This document shows, piece after piece, positions 53,592-64,000 of a stretch of 64,000 nucleotides of DNA. The notes beneath the pieces were generated by a model. That model had not been told where the DNA came from. It made no database searches and worked only from the letters and a program-made list of their open reading frames with translations. Origin of the DNA: Eubacteriales bacterium (GTDB taxonomy: Bacteria > Bacillota > Clostridia > Lachnospirales > Lachnospiraceae); assembly GCA_030524135.1 (NCBI GenBank), contig JAUNHA010000001.1, positions 20,814 to 84,813 on the forward strand. Reading direction: 5' to 3'. The position numbers and the translations under genes were made by a program. The stretch's first letter is position 1; the number at the start of each line of letters is the position of its first letter.

Positions 53592-53663
53592 GGCTCTGTA
53601 GTCAAGCGGTCAAGACGTCGCCCTCTCACGGCGAAGGCCCGGGTTCGATTCCCGGCAGAGTCA
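53592..53663 (+). tRNA. tRNA-Glu (anticodon CTC)
   Basis: The 72-base cloverleaf has GGCTCTG/CAGAGTC acceptor arms with A, an anticodon loop CTCTCAC (anticodon CTC) and a T arm GGTTCGATTCC. It follows tRNA-Pro(CGG) by about 50 bases in one transcript. CTC is a specialised minor Glu isoacceptor; the main TTC gene is presumably elsewhere. Confidence 0.95.
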
Positions 53664-53673
53664 TCAGGCAAGG

Positions 53674-53708
53674 GGAGCTTACAGATATTCACTGTAAGCT
53701 CCTTTTTT
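53674..53708 (+). terminator. Intrinsic terminator of the tRNA unit
   Basis: GGAGCTTACAG (53674-53684) pairs with CTGTAAGCTCC (53692-53702), followed by TTTTTTG. Confidence 0.92.
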
Positions 53709-53759
53709 GATATAAATGTCTGAATTGTGTCTTCGCATCTGGAAGTTATCACTGTAATA

Positions 53760-53768
53760 TGCTATAAT
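53760..53768 (+). promoter_or_regulatory. Extended -10 promoter of the opp operon
   Basis: TGCTATAAT at 53760-53768 lies 140 bases before oppB. No convincing -35 is seen. The leader up to 53907 has no obvious ORF. Confidence 0.55.
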
Positions 53769-53907
53769 ATTAAAATCTCTTTTGTTTGTGCGGAGGGATT
53801 TTTTGGTATCTGCCGCACCGGCTGTTATCAAGTCTTAAGAAGCATATTCGATGATCTGACAGATTCTTATGTTTAAGACGCTATAAAGTATCAATTTAGG
53901 AGGAAAT

Positions 53908-54825
53908 ATGGGAAAGTACATTACAAAGCGAATCTTTCTTGCGCTTATTACGGCCTTTGTCGTTGCGACAGCAACCTTTTTCGTTATGAATCTGGTTCCC
54001 GGCGGACCGTTCTTGAGCGAAAAAGCAGTTACGCCCGCGGCGCAGAAGGCGCTGGAGGCAAAGTTCGGGCTTGATAAGCCGCTTTCGGAACAGTATACGA
54101 CTTATCTGAATGATCTGCTTCACGGCGATCTCGGCGTTTCGCTTAAAAAGCGCGGACGTACCGTCAACCAGATCATTGCGACAAAGTTCCCCGTATCGGC
54201 GCGCCTCGGCGGTATGGCGATTCTGCTCGCGTTCTGTGTAGGCGTTCCGCTCGGCTCTTATGCGGCGTTTCACCGCGGAAAGCTCGTGGACAATATCATT
54301 ATTCTGTTTACGACGGCGGGAATTGCCGTCCCGAGCTTCCTTTCGGCTACGCTCCTTATGTATGTGCTCTCCGCGAAGCTTTCACTGCTTCCGTCGAAAG
54401 GACTGGACAGCCCTGCCTGCTATATTATGCCGATCATGGCGCTGGCGCTTTATCCGAGTTCCTATATCGCGCGTCTGATGCGGTCTTCGATGCTTGACGT
54501 CATGGGGCAGGACTATATGCGTACGGCGCGGGCGAAGGGCGTTTCGCAGACGGTATCCATTTTCAAGCATGCGCTGAGAAATGCGATCCTTCCTGTAGTA
54601 ACCTATCTGGGACCGCTTATGGCACAGCTTATGACAGGATCCTTTATTGTAGAGAAGATCTTCACGATCCCGGGTCTTGGATTTGAGTTTGTCGGCTCGA
54701 TCACCTCGAGAGATTATCCGCTGATCATGGGAACGACCATTTTCCTTGCGGTATTCCTGATCACGATGAATGTTATTGTCGATATTCTTTATGCGGTCAT
54801 TGACCCGCGTATCAAGCTGAAATAA
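53908..54825 (+). CDS. oppB: Oligopeptide ABC transporter permease OppB
   Basis: A 305-residue membrane protein of the DppB/OppB family with six membrane helices. The N-terminus MGKYITKRIFLALITAFVVATATFFVMN is typical and the EAA-loop YMRTARAKGVSQTVSIFKHALRNA docks the ATPases. It forms the pore with OppC. AGGAGGAA precedes the ATG. It opens a five-gene operon of the peptide transporter. Confidence 0.95.
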   Translation: MGKYITKRIFLALITAFVVATATFFVMNLVPGGPFLSEKAVTPAAQKALEAKFGLDKPLSEQYTTYLNDLLHGDLGVSLKKRGRTVNQIIATKFPVSARLGGMAILLAFCVGVPLGSYAAFHRGKLVDNIIILFTTAGIAVPSFLSATLLMYVLSAKLSLLPSKGLDSPACYIMPIMALALYPSSYIARLMRSSMLDVMGQDYMRTARAKGVSQTVSIFKHALRNAILPVVTYLGPLMAQLMTGSFIVEKIFTIPGLGFEFVGSITSRDYPLIMGTTIFLAVFLITMNVIVDILYAVIDPRIKLK

Positions 54826-54837
54826 GGAGGAGCAGAT

Positions 54838-55893
54838 ATGGAAGAATTAAAAACAACACATAACCCGCTCTCATTTCAGCTGAACACGGATGATTTTATG
54901 CCGGCGTCAGCAGAAGAGAAGCTGAGCGTGGTAAAAGAGAGGGAATCTGTCAGCTTCTGGAAGGACGGCGTCAGACGTTTTCGCAGAAACAAGATCGCCA
55001 TGGGCGCACTGATCGTTGTGCTGCTCATCATGGTGCTCGCATTTATCGTACCGCATTTCTATCCCTACAGCTATGAAGCGCAGACAAAGGGCTCCGAGCG
55101 TCTGGCCCCGATGGAGTACTCCGCTTCCGAGCTTGAGCGCATCGCAAATGGAGAGAGCGTGTTCCCGCATATTCTCGGAACGGATCAGAACGGCAGAGAC
55201 TATGCGATCCGCGTTCTCATGGGAGCAAGAGTATCGCTTACGGTAGGACTTGTGGCTTCGGCGCTCATTCTGCTGATCGGCGCGACCTACGGTGCGATCG
55301 CGGGATATTTTGGCGGAAAGCTTGATCTTGTCATGATGCGTGTCGTCGATATTCTGTATTCCGTGCCGGACGTTCTGATCATTATTCTGCTTGCTTCGAC
55401 GCTGAAATATCCTCTGCAGAATCTTGCGACGCTTCCGGGATTTTCCTGGATCTCCGTCATTGGTCCGAATATGATCTCCATGTTCCTGGTATTCGGCCTT
55501 CTGTACTGGGTGGGTATGGCGCGTATTGTTCGCAGCCAGATCATGATTCTGAAACAGTCCGAATATGTGACGGCAGCGCGTGCGCTCGGCGCAAAGAACG
55601 GCCGCATTATCAAGCGCCACCTTCTTACAAACTGTATCGGCACGCTGATCGTTACAACGACGCTTCAGATTCCGTCCTCGATTTTCACAGAGTCGTTTCT
55701 GAGCTTTCTCGGTCTTGGCGTACAGGCGCCGATGCCGTCTCTCGGAAGCCTTGCGTCAAGTGCGCTCAATGGCATGCAGTCCTATCCTTACAGACTGTTT
55801 GCGCCGGCATTTATGATCTTTATTATCATTCTGAGCTTCAACCTTCTCGGAGACGGTCTCCGTGACGCGTTTGATCCGAAGCTGAAAAATTAA
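54838..55893 (+). CDS. oppC: Oligopeptide ABC transporter permease OppC
   Basis: A 351-residue partner permease with a longer cytoplasmic N-terminus, a large extracellular loop after helix 1, and the EAA-loop YVTAARALGAKNGRIIKRHLLTN. It follows oppB by 12 bases with AAGGAGGAGCAG. Six membrane helices are visible. Substrate is set by the receptor OppA. Confidence 0.95.
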   Translation: MEELKTTHNPLSFQLNTDDFMPASAEEKLSVVKERESVSFWKDGVRRFRRNKIAMGALIVVLLIMVLAFIVPHFYPYSYEAQTKGSERLAPMEYSASELERIANGESVFPHILGTDQNGRDYAIRVLMGARVSLTVGLVASALILLIGATYGAIAGYFGGKLDLVMMRVVDILYSVPDVLIIILLASTLKYPLQNLATLPGFSWISVIGPNMISMFLVFGLLYWVGMARIVRSQIMILKQSEYVTAARALGAKNGRIIKRHLLTNCIGTLIVTTTLQIPSSIFTESFLSFLGLGVQAPMPSLGSLASSALNGMQSYPYRLFAPAFMIFIIILSFNLLGDGLRDAFDPKLKN

Positions 55894-55908
55894 GGAGGGA
55901 GAAGAGCC

Positions 55909-56910
55909 ATGACAGATAAAATACTTGTCGAAATCAAAAATGAGCGCCTTTCCTTCTTTACGCCGGCGGGCGAGGTGAAGGCGCTGAATGATGTTTCCAT
56001 CCGCATGCACGAAGGCGAGGTTCTCGGTATTGTAGGTGAATCGGGCTCCGGAAAGTCTGTAACCGCCTACAGCATTATGGGACTTACCGCATATCCGGGA
56101 AAGCTCATCGGCGGAACGATCGAATTTAACGGACACAGAATTGACCAGATGTCCGAAAAGGAACTCCGGAAGATCCGCGGTTCAGAGGTCAGCATTATTT
56201 TCCAGGATCCCATGACTTCCCTGAATCCGGTGTGGACGATCGGCAACCAGATCGAAGAAGTGATCCGCCTTCACACAAAGAAGACGAAGCAGGAAGCGCA
56301 CGAAAGAGCAAAGGAGCTTCTGATGCTCGTAGGAATCAATGAGCCGGAAAAACGCCTCAGACAGTATCCGCATGAGCTTTCCGGCGGTATGCGCCAGAGA
56401 GTTATGATCGCGATCGCGCTTGCGTGCGAACCGAAGCTTCTGATCGCGGACGAGCCGACCACGGCGCTTGACGTTACCATTCAGGCGCAGATCCTTGAAC
56501 TGATGATGCAGCTTAAGGAAAAACTCGGTATGGGTATCCTCATGATCACGCATGATCTGGGCGTTGTGGCGAGCATGTGTGACCACATTGCTGTTATGTA
56601 TGCCGGAAAGGTGATCGAATACGGCACCGCAGATGATATTTTCTATGATCCGCATCATGAGTACACAAAGGGACTGCTTAAGTCTATTCCGAAGCTTCAT
56701 GAGCGCGACTACCAGCGTCTTGTTCCGATCGAGGGACAGCCTGTGGACATGCTGAACCCGCCGAAGGGCTGCCCGTTTGCAAACCGCTGCGAGAGCTGCA
56801 TGAAGGTCTGCCTTGAGCATATGCCGCCGTATACGGATATCACGGATAAGCATTACAGCGCATGCTGGCTCATTCAGAAGGCTGAATTTGAAAAGGGGGA
56901 GCGTGCATAA
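55909..56910 (+). CDS. oppD: Oligopeptide ABC transporter ATP-binding protein OppD
   Basis: The 333-residue ATPase has Walker A GESGSGKS, the signature LSGGMRQR, Walker B LLIADEPTTALD and the C-terminal oligopeptide-transporter domain with a CPFANRC...C cluster that may bind a metal centre. It is one of two ATPases that drive peptide uptake. It ends overlapping oppF by one base. Confidence 0.96.
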   Translation: MTDKILVEIKNERLSFFTPAGEVKALNDVSIRMHEGEVLGIVGESGSGKSVTAYSIMGLTAYPGKLIGGTIEFNGHRIDQMSEKELRKIRGSEVSIIFQDPMTSLNPVWTIGNQIEEVIRLHTKKTKQEAHERAKELLMLVGINEPEKRLRQYPHELSGGMRQRVMIAIALACEPKLLIADEPTTALDVTIQAQILELMMQLKEKLGMGILMITHDLGVVASMCDHIAVMYAGKVIEYGTADDIFYDPHHEYTKGLLKSIPKLHERDYQRLVPIEGQPVDMLNPPKGCPFANRCESCMKVCLEHMPPYTDITDKHYSACWLIQKAEFEKGERA

Positions 56911-57890
56911 TGGAAGAGAAAATCTTGGTACAGGTAGACCATTTAAAGCAATACTTCCCGGCAGGCGGAAAGAAGGTTGTTAAGGCAGTTGATGATGTCA
57001 GCCTGGCGATCAAAAAGGGCGAAACGCTTGGGCTTGTAGGAGAGTCAGGCTGCGGAAAGACAACGACCGGCAGAAGCCTTCTGCGTCTTGTGGAGCCGAC
57101 AAGCGGAAAGATCGTCTATGACGGAGAAACGATCTTCGATTCGGAAAACAATATCAAAAAGGATATGGTGGAATACCGTAGAAGAATGCAGATCGTGTTC
57201 CAGGATCCGTATGCGTCTCTGGATCCGCGTATGACGGTAGGCGATATCATCGGCGAGGGCATCGATATCCACAGGCTCTGCGGCAGCGCTCAGGAGAGAA
57301 GAGACCGCATCCTTTCCCTGCTTAAGACGGTAGGACTTAACTCGGAGCAGGCGAACCGCTATCCGCATGAGTTTTCCGGCGGTCAGAGACAGCGTGTCGG
57401 CATTGCCCGCGCGCTTGCGGTCGATCCGGAATTTATCGTGTGCGATGAGCCGGTATCAGCGCTCGATGTGTCCATTCAGGCCCAGGTGGTCAATATGTTT
57501 GAAGACCTGCAGCAGAAGCTTGGTCTGACTTATCTTTTTATCGCGCATGATCTTTCGATCGTCAATCATATTTCTGACAGGATCGGCGTTATGTATCTCG
57601 GACGCATGGTGGAGCTTGCACCTTCGGATGAGCTGATATTCCACAGCGTGCATCCGTATACGAAATCCCTTATTTCCGCGATCCCGATCGCGGATCCGAA
57701 GACGGCGCGCCAGTCAAAGCGCATTGTGCTTTCGGGAGAGGTTCCGTCTCCGGTCAATCCTCCTTCAGGCTGCCATTTCCGTACACGCTGCCCGTATGCA
57801 ACGGCGGAGTGCGCTGAACGCGAGCCGGAGTGGAGAGAGGTTTCCAAAGGACATTTTGCTGCATGTCACAACCTTGAAAAAATTAATTAA
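56910..57890 (+). CDS. oppF: Oligopeptide ABC transporter ATP-binding protein OppF
   Basis: The 326-residue second ATPase has Walker A GESGCGKTT, signature FSGGQRQR, Walker B FIVCDEPVSALD and the C-terminal oligo_HPY domain (PSGCHFRTRCPYA). It pairs with OppD in the heterodimeric ATPase. The ATG overlaps the oppD stop (TAATG). The receptor gene oppA follows. Confidence 0.96.
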   Translation: MEEKILVQVDHLKQYFPAGGKKVVKAVDDVSLAIKKGETLGLVGESGCGKTTTGRSLLRLVEPTSGKIVYDGETIFDSENNIKKDMVEYRRRMQIVFQDPYASLDPRMTVGDIIGEGIDIHRLCGSAQERRDRILSLLKTVGLNSEQANRYPHEFSGGQRQRVGIARALAVDPEFIVCDEPVSALDVSIQAQVVNMFEDLQQKLGLTYLFIAHDLSIVNHISDRIGVMYLGRMVELAPSDELIFHSVHPYTKSLISAIPIADPKTARQSKRIVLSGEVPSPVNPPSGCHFRTRCPYATAECAEREPEWREVSKGHFAACHNLEKIN

Positions 57891-57899
57891 GGCTTTACC

Positions 57900-57930
57900 T
57901 TTACAGTTTCTTGTGATAAAGTGATACAAT
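57900..57930 (+). promoter_or_regulatory. Possible own promoter of oppA
   Basis: TTACAG and TACAAT (57925-57930) are 18 bases apart. A GCACCG-ATTA-CGGTGC stem (57980-57995) then sits before the oppA ribosome binding site. Confidence 0.35.
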
Positions 57931-58010
57931 ATGATGAGACCGATATATATCGGGATTGTCATGTGTCAAGGTATAAAATGCACCGATTACGGTGCGGGAA
58001 GGAAAGGTTT

Positions 58011-59696
<1,686 letters not shown>

Positions 59697-59742
59697 AGCG
59701 AATATAAGGGCAGTCATCAGTGACCTGCTCTTGGCTATAGAG

Positions 59743-59777
59743 AGAACTCCCGGTCTGAAAGTGCCGGGAGTTCTTTT
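59743..59777 (+). terminator. Intrinsic terminator after oppA
   Basis: GAACTCCCGG (59744-59753) pairs with CCGGGAGTTC (59764-59773), followed by TTTT. Confidence 0.9.
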
Positions 59778-59806
59778 CCATCTTTCAGATAAAGTAAAAA
59801 AAGTAC

Positions 59807-59835
59807 TTGCATAACCGCATGTTTTAAGGTATAAT
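59807..59835 (+). promoter_or_regulatory. Promoter of tRNA-Thr
   Basis: TTGCAT (59807-59812) and TATAAT (59830-59835) are 17 bases apart, about 20 bases before the tRNA. Confidence 0.8.
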
Positions 59836-59856
59836 ATATGAGTTCGTTAAGAACAA

Positions 59857-59929
59857 GCCGACGTAGTTCAGCTGGTAGAGCAATTGATTCGTAATCAATA
59901 GGTCGCGGGTTCAAGTCCCGCCGTCGGCC
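59857..59929 (+). tRNA. tRNA-Thr (anticodon CGT)
   Basis: The 73-base cloverleaf has acceptor arms GCCGACG/CGTCGGC, an anticodon arm ATTGA-TTCGTAA-TCAAT (anticodon CGT) and T arm GGTTCAAGTCC. Confidence 0.95.
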
Positions 59930-59936
59930 CTGATGA

Positions 59937-59966
59937 AGAGCAGGAGATGGTCCTGCTCTTTTTGTT
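59937..59966 (+). terminator. Terminator after tRNA-Thr
   Basis: AGAGCAGGA pairs with TCCTGCTCT (GATGG loop), followed by TTTTTG. Confidence 0.9.
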
Positions 59967-60119
59967 TTGTGCGTTTTGTAAACCTGTAATAATTTCGTTT
60001 TCCTTCAGAAATAACACGGTAACTTTGTTTAAAACTGCTAAAAGCCTTTAAAAGCTTGCACTTTAATATACAAAATGTTACAATCAAGACAACAAATAGG
60101 GAAACGGAGGTTTTGGGTT

Positions 60120-61400
60120 ATGAAAAAGCAAATGGACAAGGAACGTTTTTACGGAGCAGTCCTGTTATACAGTCTGATCATTACGGCATTTGCACAGTTT
60201 CGTCTGGACATTCTGGTGCAGTACTTTATGGTATCCCTTGGAATTGTGCTGATTCCTCTTTTTTACATGATGATCGATGACTTTCCGCTCATGCCGGTAG
60301 CGATCGTATCCGGCGTCCTCGTTTCCGTATCGCGTCTTCTTACTGATCTCGCTGGCGGAGGCGGAGTGGGTGTCTTTGCAACGGCATATCTGCCGGAGGC
60401 GTTTTTCTACATCGCATATGCATTCCTTCTGGCGATGTACTGTGACGGAACAAAGCGCAGGCTTTCCAAGCCACAGGACATCATAGCGCTTACGTTTATC
60501 GACTATGTTGCAAACATGCTCGAGCTCGTGCTGAGACAGGGCGTGCAGTCTTACACCTTTGAAAATCAGATGGGTATCGTTTTTGTCGGTTTCGTTCGTT
60601 CACTCCTTGTGTTTGCGGTGATCTGGATGCTTCGGTCCTATCGCGTCATGCTCATGAAGCATGAAGATGTCAAGATGTATCACAAGCTTCTTTTTACGAC
60701 GACAGAGCTGTCCGGAGAGACGATCTGGATGCGTGAAAATATGGACCTTGTAGAGACGACCATGAATGAAGCTTACCGCCTGTATGACGGCCTTAAGAAG
60801 AACGGAAGCGAAGAGGCGGCTCAGCAGGCGCTTGGTGTTGCTACCAAGGTGCATGAGATCAAGAAACAGTATCATGCGATCGTGAACTCGCTTGATACCG
60901 TGCTTGAAAAGGATATGGCGGAAAAAGAGATGTATATCTCCGAGCTTGCGGGAATCCTTCTTAACAGGCTGAAGAAGACGGCAGATGAAAAGGGCGTCGG
61001 ACTCAGCTTTAGGATCAGCTGTCCGGATGGACTTGCAACCGGGAAGTACTATTACATGATGTCCCTGCTTAATAACCTGTTTACAAACGCGCTGGAAGCC
61101 GCACGCGGCGACCACGAGCATATTGAGCTCAATGTTGCTCTTAATGATGGAAAATATATCTTTACGGTTTCAAATGACGGAAAACCGATTCCGAAGGAAG
61201 AACAGGACAGCATCTGGAATCCGGGATTTTCGACGAAGATCGATTATGGCAGCGGTGTTGTGGGAAGAGGACTTGGTCTTCTCGTGGCACGGGAGATCGT
61301 AGAGAAAGAATTTGACGGAATCATCGGGGTTCATTCCGGCGCGGAAAAAACATCATTTGTGTTTGAAATTCCTGTCGGAAAACTGGAGGTGAAAGAGTGA
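60120..61400 (+). CDS. Membrane sensor histidine kinase (GlnK-like)
   Basis: The 426-residue protein has an N-terminal membrane part with five or six helices (about 12-170), a coiled region and a C-terminal GHKL ATPase domain with the N box (LNNLFTNALEAA), DNGK-type SNDGKPI, and GRGLGL. The phospho-acceptor region has a HEIKKQYH motif, as in the GlnK/YcbA type of kinases. The ATG at 60120 has ACGGAGG ahead; the upstream frame has no ribosome binding site. It is co-transcribed with a response regulator and near a GlnT-like gene, so it may sense glutamine or another amino acid. Confidence 0.82.
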   Translation: MKKQMDKERFYGAVLLYSLIITAFAQFRLDILVQYFMVSLGIVLIPLFYMMIDDFPLMPVAIVSGVLVSVSRLLTDLAGGGGVGVFATAYLPEAFFYIAYAFLLAMYCDGTKRRLSKPQDIIALTFIDYVANMLELVLRQGVQSYTFENQMGIVFVGFVRSLLVFAVIWMLRSYRVMLMKHEDVKMYHKLLFTTTELSGETIWMRENMDLVETTMNEAYRLYDGLKKNGSEEAAQQALGVATKVHEIKKQYHAIVNSLDTVLEKDMAEKEMYISELAGILLNRLKKTADEKGVGLSFRISCPDGLATGKYYYMMSLLNNLFTNALEAARGDHEHIELNVALNDGKYIFTVSNDGKPIPKEEQDSIWNPGFSTKIDYGSGVVGRGLGLLVAREIVEKEFDGIIGVHSGAEKTSFVFEIPVGKLEVKE

Positions 61401-62278
61401 GAATTTACATTGTAGATGATGATAAAAATGTCTGTAGTATTCTGCGGCAGATCATCAACGACCGGAGATTGGGTGAAATCTGCGGAATTTCCAATAACGG
61501 GCAGGACGCGCTTGAGGATGTTGTATCACTGAAGCCCGATATTGTACTTGCGGATCTCCTGATGCCGGAGCTTGACGGGATTTCCTTTGCGGAAAAGGCC
61601 AAAAAGCTCCTTCCGGACGTCTCCGTCATCATGCTTTCACAGGTCGATAATAAGGAGATGGTGTCCAAAGCCTATGAAAGCGGTGTGGAGTTTTATATCC
61701 ATAAGCCCGTCAATGCGATCGAAATCGAAAATGTGCTTCGCAATATTGAGGCGAGCAAGGCGATGAAACGCATTATTGCAAAAGCACAGGACCTCTTTAC
61801 GGAACCGTCTGTGCTATGCAGAGAGACAGGGGTAGAGGAAGAGACGCTTCGTATGCGCAAGATACCGCAGAACAGCGGTAAGGCTTACATGCAGCGCCTG
61901 AGAGGCATTCTGCAGGGAATTGGTATCAGCTCCGAATCAGGCAGCCGCGATATTATTGCTATCGTGGAATACCTCATGGAAAATGATATGGACATTACGG
62001 AGACTACGCTGAATGAGCTGTGCGGACGGCTTGGCCAGAATCCCAAGTCAGTCGAACAGCGTATTCGCAGAGCGGCCTTTGCAGGCATGGTAAACCTTGC
62101 AAATAAAGGTCTTGAAGATTATGCGGATCCTGTATTCAATGAGTATTCCGGAAGGCTGTATAACTTTGAACAGATCAGACGGGAGATGAATTACATCCGC
62201 GGAAAGAGTGAAAAGCACGGAAACGTCCGTATACGTAATTTTATCAATGGGCTGCTCGCCTACTGCAGAGAAATCTGA
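61397..62278 (+). CDS. Response regulator with YcbB/GlnL-type C-terminal domain
   Basis: The 293-residue protein has a receiver domain (residues 1-120) with DDD, phospho-accepting Asp53 in VLADLLMPELDG, and Lys in HKPVN. The C-terminal part (about 150-275) resembles the YcbB domain of GlnL of Bacillus, with RMRKIPQNSGKAYMQ-like helices and a helix-turn-helix (TTLNELCGRLGQNPKSVEQRIRRA). It overlaps the kinase gene by four bases. Regulation of the next symporter gene is the natural guess. Confidence 0.85.
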   Translation: MRIYIVDDDKNVCSILRQIINDRRLGEICGISNNGQDALEDVVSLKPDIVLADLLMPELDGISFAEKAKKLLPDVSVIMLSQVDNKEMVSKAYESGVEFYIHKPVNAIEIENVLRNIEASKAMKRIIAKAQDLFTEPSVLCRETGVEEETLRMRKIPQNSGKAYMQRLRGILQGIGISSESGSRDIIAIVEYLMENDMDITETTLNELCGRLGQNPKSVEQRIRRAAFAGMVNLANKGLEDYADPVFNEYSGRLYNFEQIRREMNYIRGKSEKHGNVRIRNFINGLLAYCREI

Positions 62279-62317
62279 TGCGAAGCAATCAGAAAACGAT
62301 CCGGAATAATAGTTTAC

Positions 62318-62357
62318 AAACCCTTCGCCAGGTGACGCCTGACGGAGGGTTTCTTTT
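62318..62357 (+). terminator. Intrinsic terminator of the two-component operon
   Basis: AAACCCTTCGCCAGG (62318-62332) and CCTGACGGAGGGTTT (62338-62352) form a 15-bp stem with one mismatch, followed by CTTTT. Confidence 0.9.
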
Positions 62358-62504
62358 ACCCTGAAAACGAGCGTGATTCTTATTGCGGACCGCATAATTC
62401 GGCAAATATAACAAAAAAACTGTTAAATAAAAGACGAAACCGATAACATTTGTGTGAATTATCAAATTATCTATGATAAAATCCTCAGAATTTATATAAA
62501 ATGC

Positions 62505-62533
62505 GTGACAAAGTGAATAAAGCGTGCTATAGT
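62505..62533 (+). promoter_or_regulatory. Promoter of the symporter gene
   Basis: GTGACA (62505-62510) and TATAGT (62528-62533, extended by TGC) are 17 bases apart, with about 65 bases of leader. Confidence 0.6.
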
Positions 62534-62600
62534 GGTGACATGGAGAAGTTGTTACAAAAACTACCATAATTCTACAGAACCAATAGAAGGGGGGAACTGT

Positions 62601-64000
62601 ATGGAACTTTTTAATGACATTCTGTTAAAGACAAATGACTTTTTAACAGGCTATGTACTTCTGATCGCCCTTGTGGGCGGCGGTATCTGGTTCTCGATTC
62701 AGACCGGATTTGTTCAGGTCAGAGAATTTGGCCACGGATGGAAGCGCGTCTTTGGAGGGCTTTTCAAGAAGGATAAGTCCGGAAAGAGCGAAAAGGGTGG
62801 TATTTCATCCTTCCAGGCGCTTACGACCGCAATCGCGGCTCAGGTAGGTACCGGTAATCTTGCCGGTGCGGCTACTGCGATCGCAACAGGCGGACCTGGC
62901 GCGATCTTCTGGATGTGGGTATCCGCATTCTTCGGTATGGCGACGATCTTCTGCGAGGCTACGCTTGCTCAGGTATACAGAACGGTCGGAGCTGACGGAA
63001 AGTATACCGGCGGACCGGTTTACTACATCAGAGCTGCTTTCAAAGGCACCTTCGGTAAGGTCCTGGCAGGCTTCTTTGCCATCATGATCACTCTGGCGCT
63101 TGGTTTCTTCGGAAACGCAGTTCAGGCAAACTCGATCGCTGATGCATTCCACACGGCGTTCTTCCCGAACATGACAGGCGGCATCCAGTTCATGGGACAG
63201 ACCGTTTCCATGGATAAGATCATCGTAGGTATCCTTCTTGCAATCGTTGCATGGCTGATCTTCGGCGGCGGCATCAGCCGTATCGGCGCTGTAACCGAGA
63301 AGATCGTTCCGTTTATGGCATGCCTTTATCTGATCGGCGGACTGATCATTGTTATCCTCAACATCGGAAACGTTCCTTACATGCTCGCATCTATCATCCA
63401 GGGCGCATTCAATCCGCGTGCTGTATGCGGCGGCGCGTTTGGTGTGGCGATGAAGGAAGCGGTTAAGAAGGGTGTGGCAAGAGGTCTCTTCTCTAACGAA
63501 GCTGGTATGGGTTCTACGCCGAATGCACATGCACAGGCGAACGTTGACCATCCGGTTCAGCAGGGTCAGGTTGCAATCGTCTCCGTATTTATCGATACCT
63601 TCCTCGTTCTGAATATGACAGCATTCGTTATTATTGGTACTAAGATGCTTGAGCCGACTTCTGCAGCTTATGCAGATGGATCCATTGCAATGGGTATTAC
63701 GCTTACACAGCTTGCTTTTGACAGCGTATACGGACACGCAGGAAATATCTTCATCGCGATCTGCATGCTGTTCTTCGCATTCTCAACGATCCTTGGATGG
63801 TATTTCTTCGGTGAGACAAATGTGAAGTATCTCTTTGGACCGAAGGCGGTTAAGCCTTACATCATCATCGTGTGCCTCTTCATTATCCTTGGCTCCCTGA
63901 TGAAGGTTGAGACGATCTGGAACATGTCCGACTGCTTCAACTCCCTGATGGTTGTTCCGAACATTATCGGCGTATTTGCTCTTACCGGTATTGTTAAGAA
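62601..64000 (+). CDS. Sodium:alanine (glutamine) symporter family protein, GlnT/AGCS (partial, C-terminus beyond window)
   Basis: The visible 466 residues match the AGCS family of Na+-coupled alanine/glycine/glutamine importers. The hallmark motif GTGNLAGAATAIATGGPGAIFWMW is present, and RGLFSNEAGMGSTPNAHA follows in the middle. About ten membrane helices are complete. The start is the ATG at 62601 behind AGAAGGGGGG. The order kinase-regulator-symporter copies the B. subtilis glnK-glnL-glnT arrangement, but substrate is not proven. Confidence 0.93.
   Translation, partial: MELFNDILLKTNDFLTGYVLLIALVGGGIWFSIQTGFVQVREFGHGWKRVFGGLFKKDKSGKSEKGGISSFQALTTAIAAQVGTGNLAGAATAIATGGPGAIFWMWVSAFFGMATIFCEATLAQVYRTVGADGKYTGGPVYYIRAAFKGTFGKVLAGFFAIMITLALGFFGNAVQANSIADAFHTAFFPNMTGGIQFMGQTVSMDKIIVGILLAIVAWLIFGGGISRIGAVTEKIVPFMACLYLIGGLIIVILNIGNVPYMLASIIQGAFNPRAVCGGAFGVAMKEAVKKGVARGLFSNEAGMGSTPNAHAQANVDHPVQQGQVAIVSVFIDTFLVLNMTAFVIIGTKMLEPTSAAYADGSIAMGITLTQLAFDSVYGHAGNIFIAICMLFFAFSTILGWYFFGETNVKYLFGPKAVKPYIIIVCLFIILGSLMKVETIWNMSDCFNSLMVVPNIIGVFALTGIVK

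Larger units (their letters stand above)
62279..62600. other. Intergenic region before the symporter gene
   Basis: This 322-base region holds the terminator at 62318-62357, an AT-rich stretch with repeated AACAAA/TTATC-type words where the regulator may bind, and the promoter at 62505-62533. I see no gene here. Confidence 0.6.

Overview
The window looks like a chromosomal segment of an anaerobic, low-to-mid GC Gram-positive bacterium of the class Clostridia, probably a Lachnospiraceae-like gut organism. Signs are a PolC-type replicase, L25/Ctc, strong AGGAGG ribosome binding sites, consensus vegetative promoters, many ABC transporters with lipoprotein receptors, MEP-pathway isoprenoid genes and a selenocysteine-containing Stickland-type reductase. 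I see no phage, insertion sequence or CRISPR array.

Layout: 1-3126 (minus) is the K+ pump operon kdpF-kdpA-kdpB, with kdpB cut by the window edge. 3440-6042 holds a two-domain carboxymuconolactone-decarboxylase-like protein, a cupin and a MATE exporter. 6199-9300 (minus) is a 1033-residue secreted mosaic surface protein, followed by tRNA-Pro(GGG). 9819-12075 carries lrgA-lrgB and a DUF5131-DUF4186 fusion. 12250-18710 is an arginine operon argG-argC-argJ-argB-argD-argF behind tandem ARG-box-like sites; argH and argR are absent. dapF, an HD-domain protein and ctc/rplY follow.

21489-28060 is a fructosamine/fructoselysine (frl-type) operon: deglycase, ABC transporter, kinase, HAD phosphatase and GntR regulator. 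It has two palindromes just after its promoter and ends in a strong terminator. 28254-38915 is the conserved pyrH-frr-uppS-cdsA-dxr-rseP-ispG-polC cluster. 39036-44076 is a BmpA/NupNOPQ-type nucleoside ABC transporter.

44218-53216 is an amino-acid-reduction neighbourhood: C69 dipeptidase, NSS symporter, two GrdX paralogues, a TetR regulator, then the two B-component proteins of a glycine/sarcosine/betaine-type reductase. The second of these is a selenoprotein: an in-frame TGA at 51659-51661 is codon 350, so the gene runs from 50612 to 51931. A YkvI-family transporter follows. Shared components A and C are not here, so this appears to be a substrate-specific B module with a long, repeat-flanked leader. 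I regard it as the most interesting part of the window.

53466-53663 holds tRNA-Pro(CGG) and tRNA-Glu(CTC). 53908-59696 is an oligopeptide ABC operon oppBCDF-oppA, followed by tRNA-Thr(CGT). 60120-64000 is a two-component pair resembling GlnK-GlnL followed by a GlnT-like sodium:alanine/glutamine symporter cut by the right edge. Together the region suggests a peptide- and amino-acid-using anaerobe that also scavenges glycated amino acids and nucleosides.
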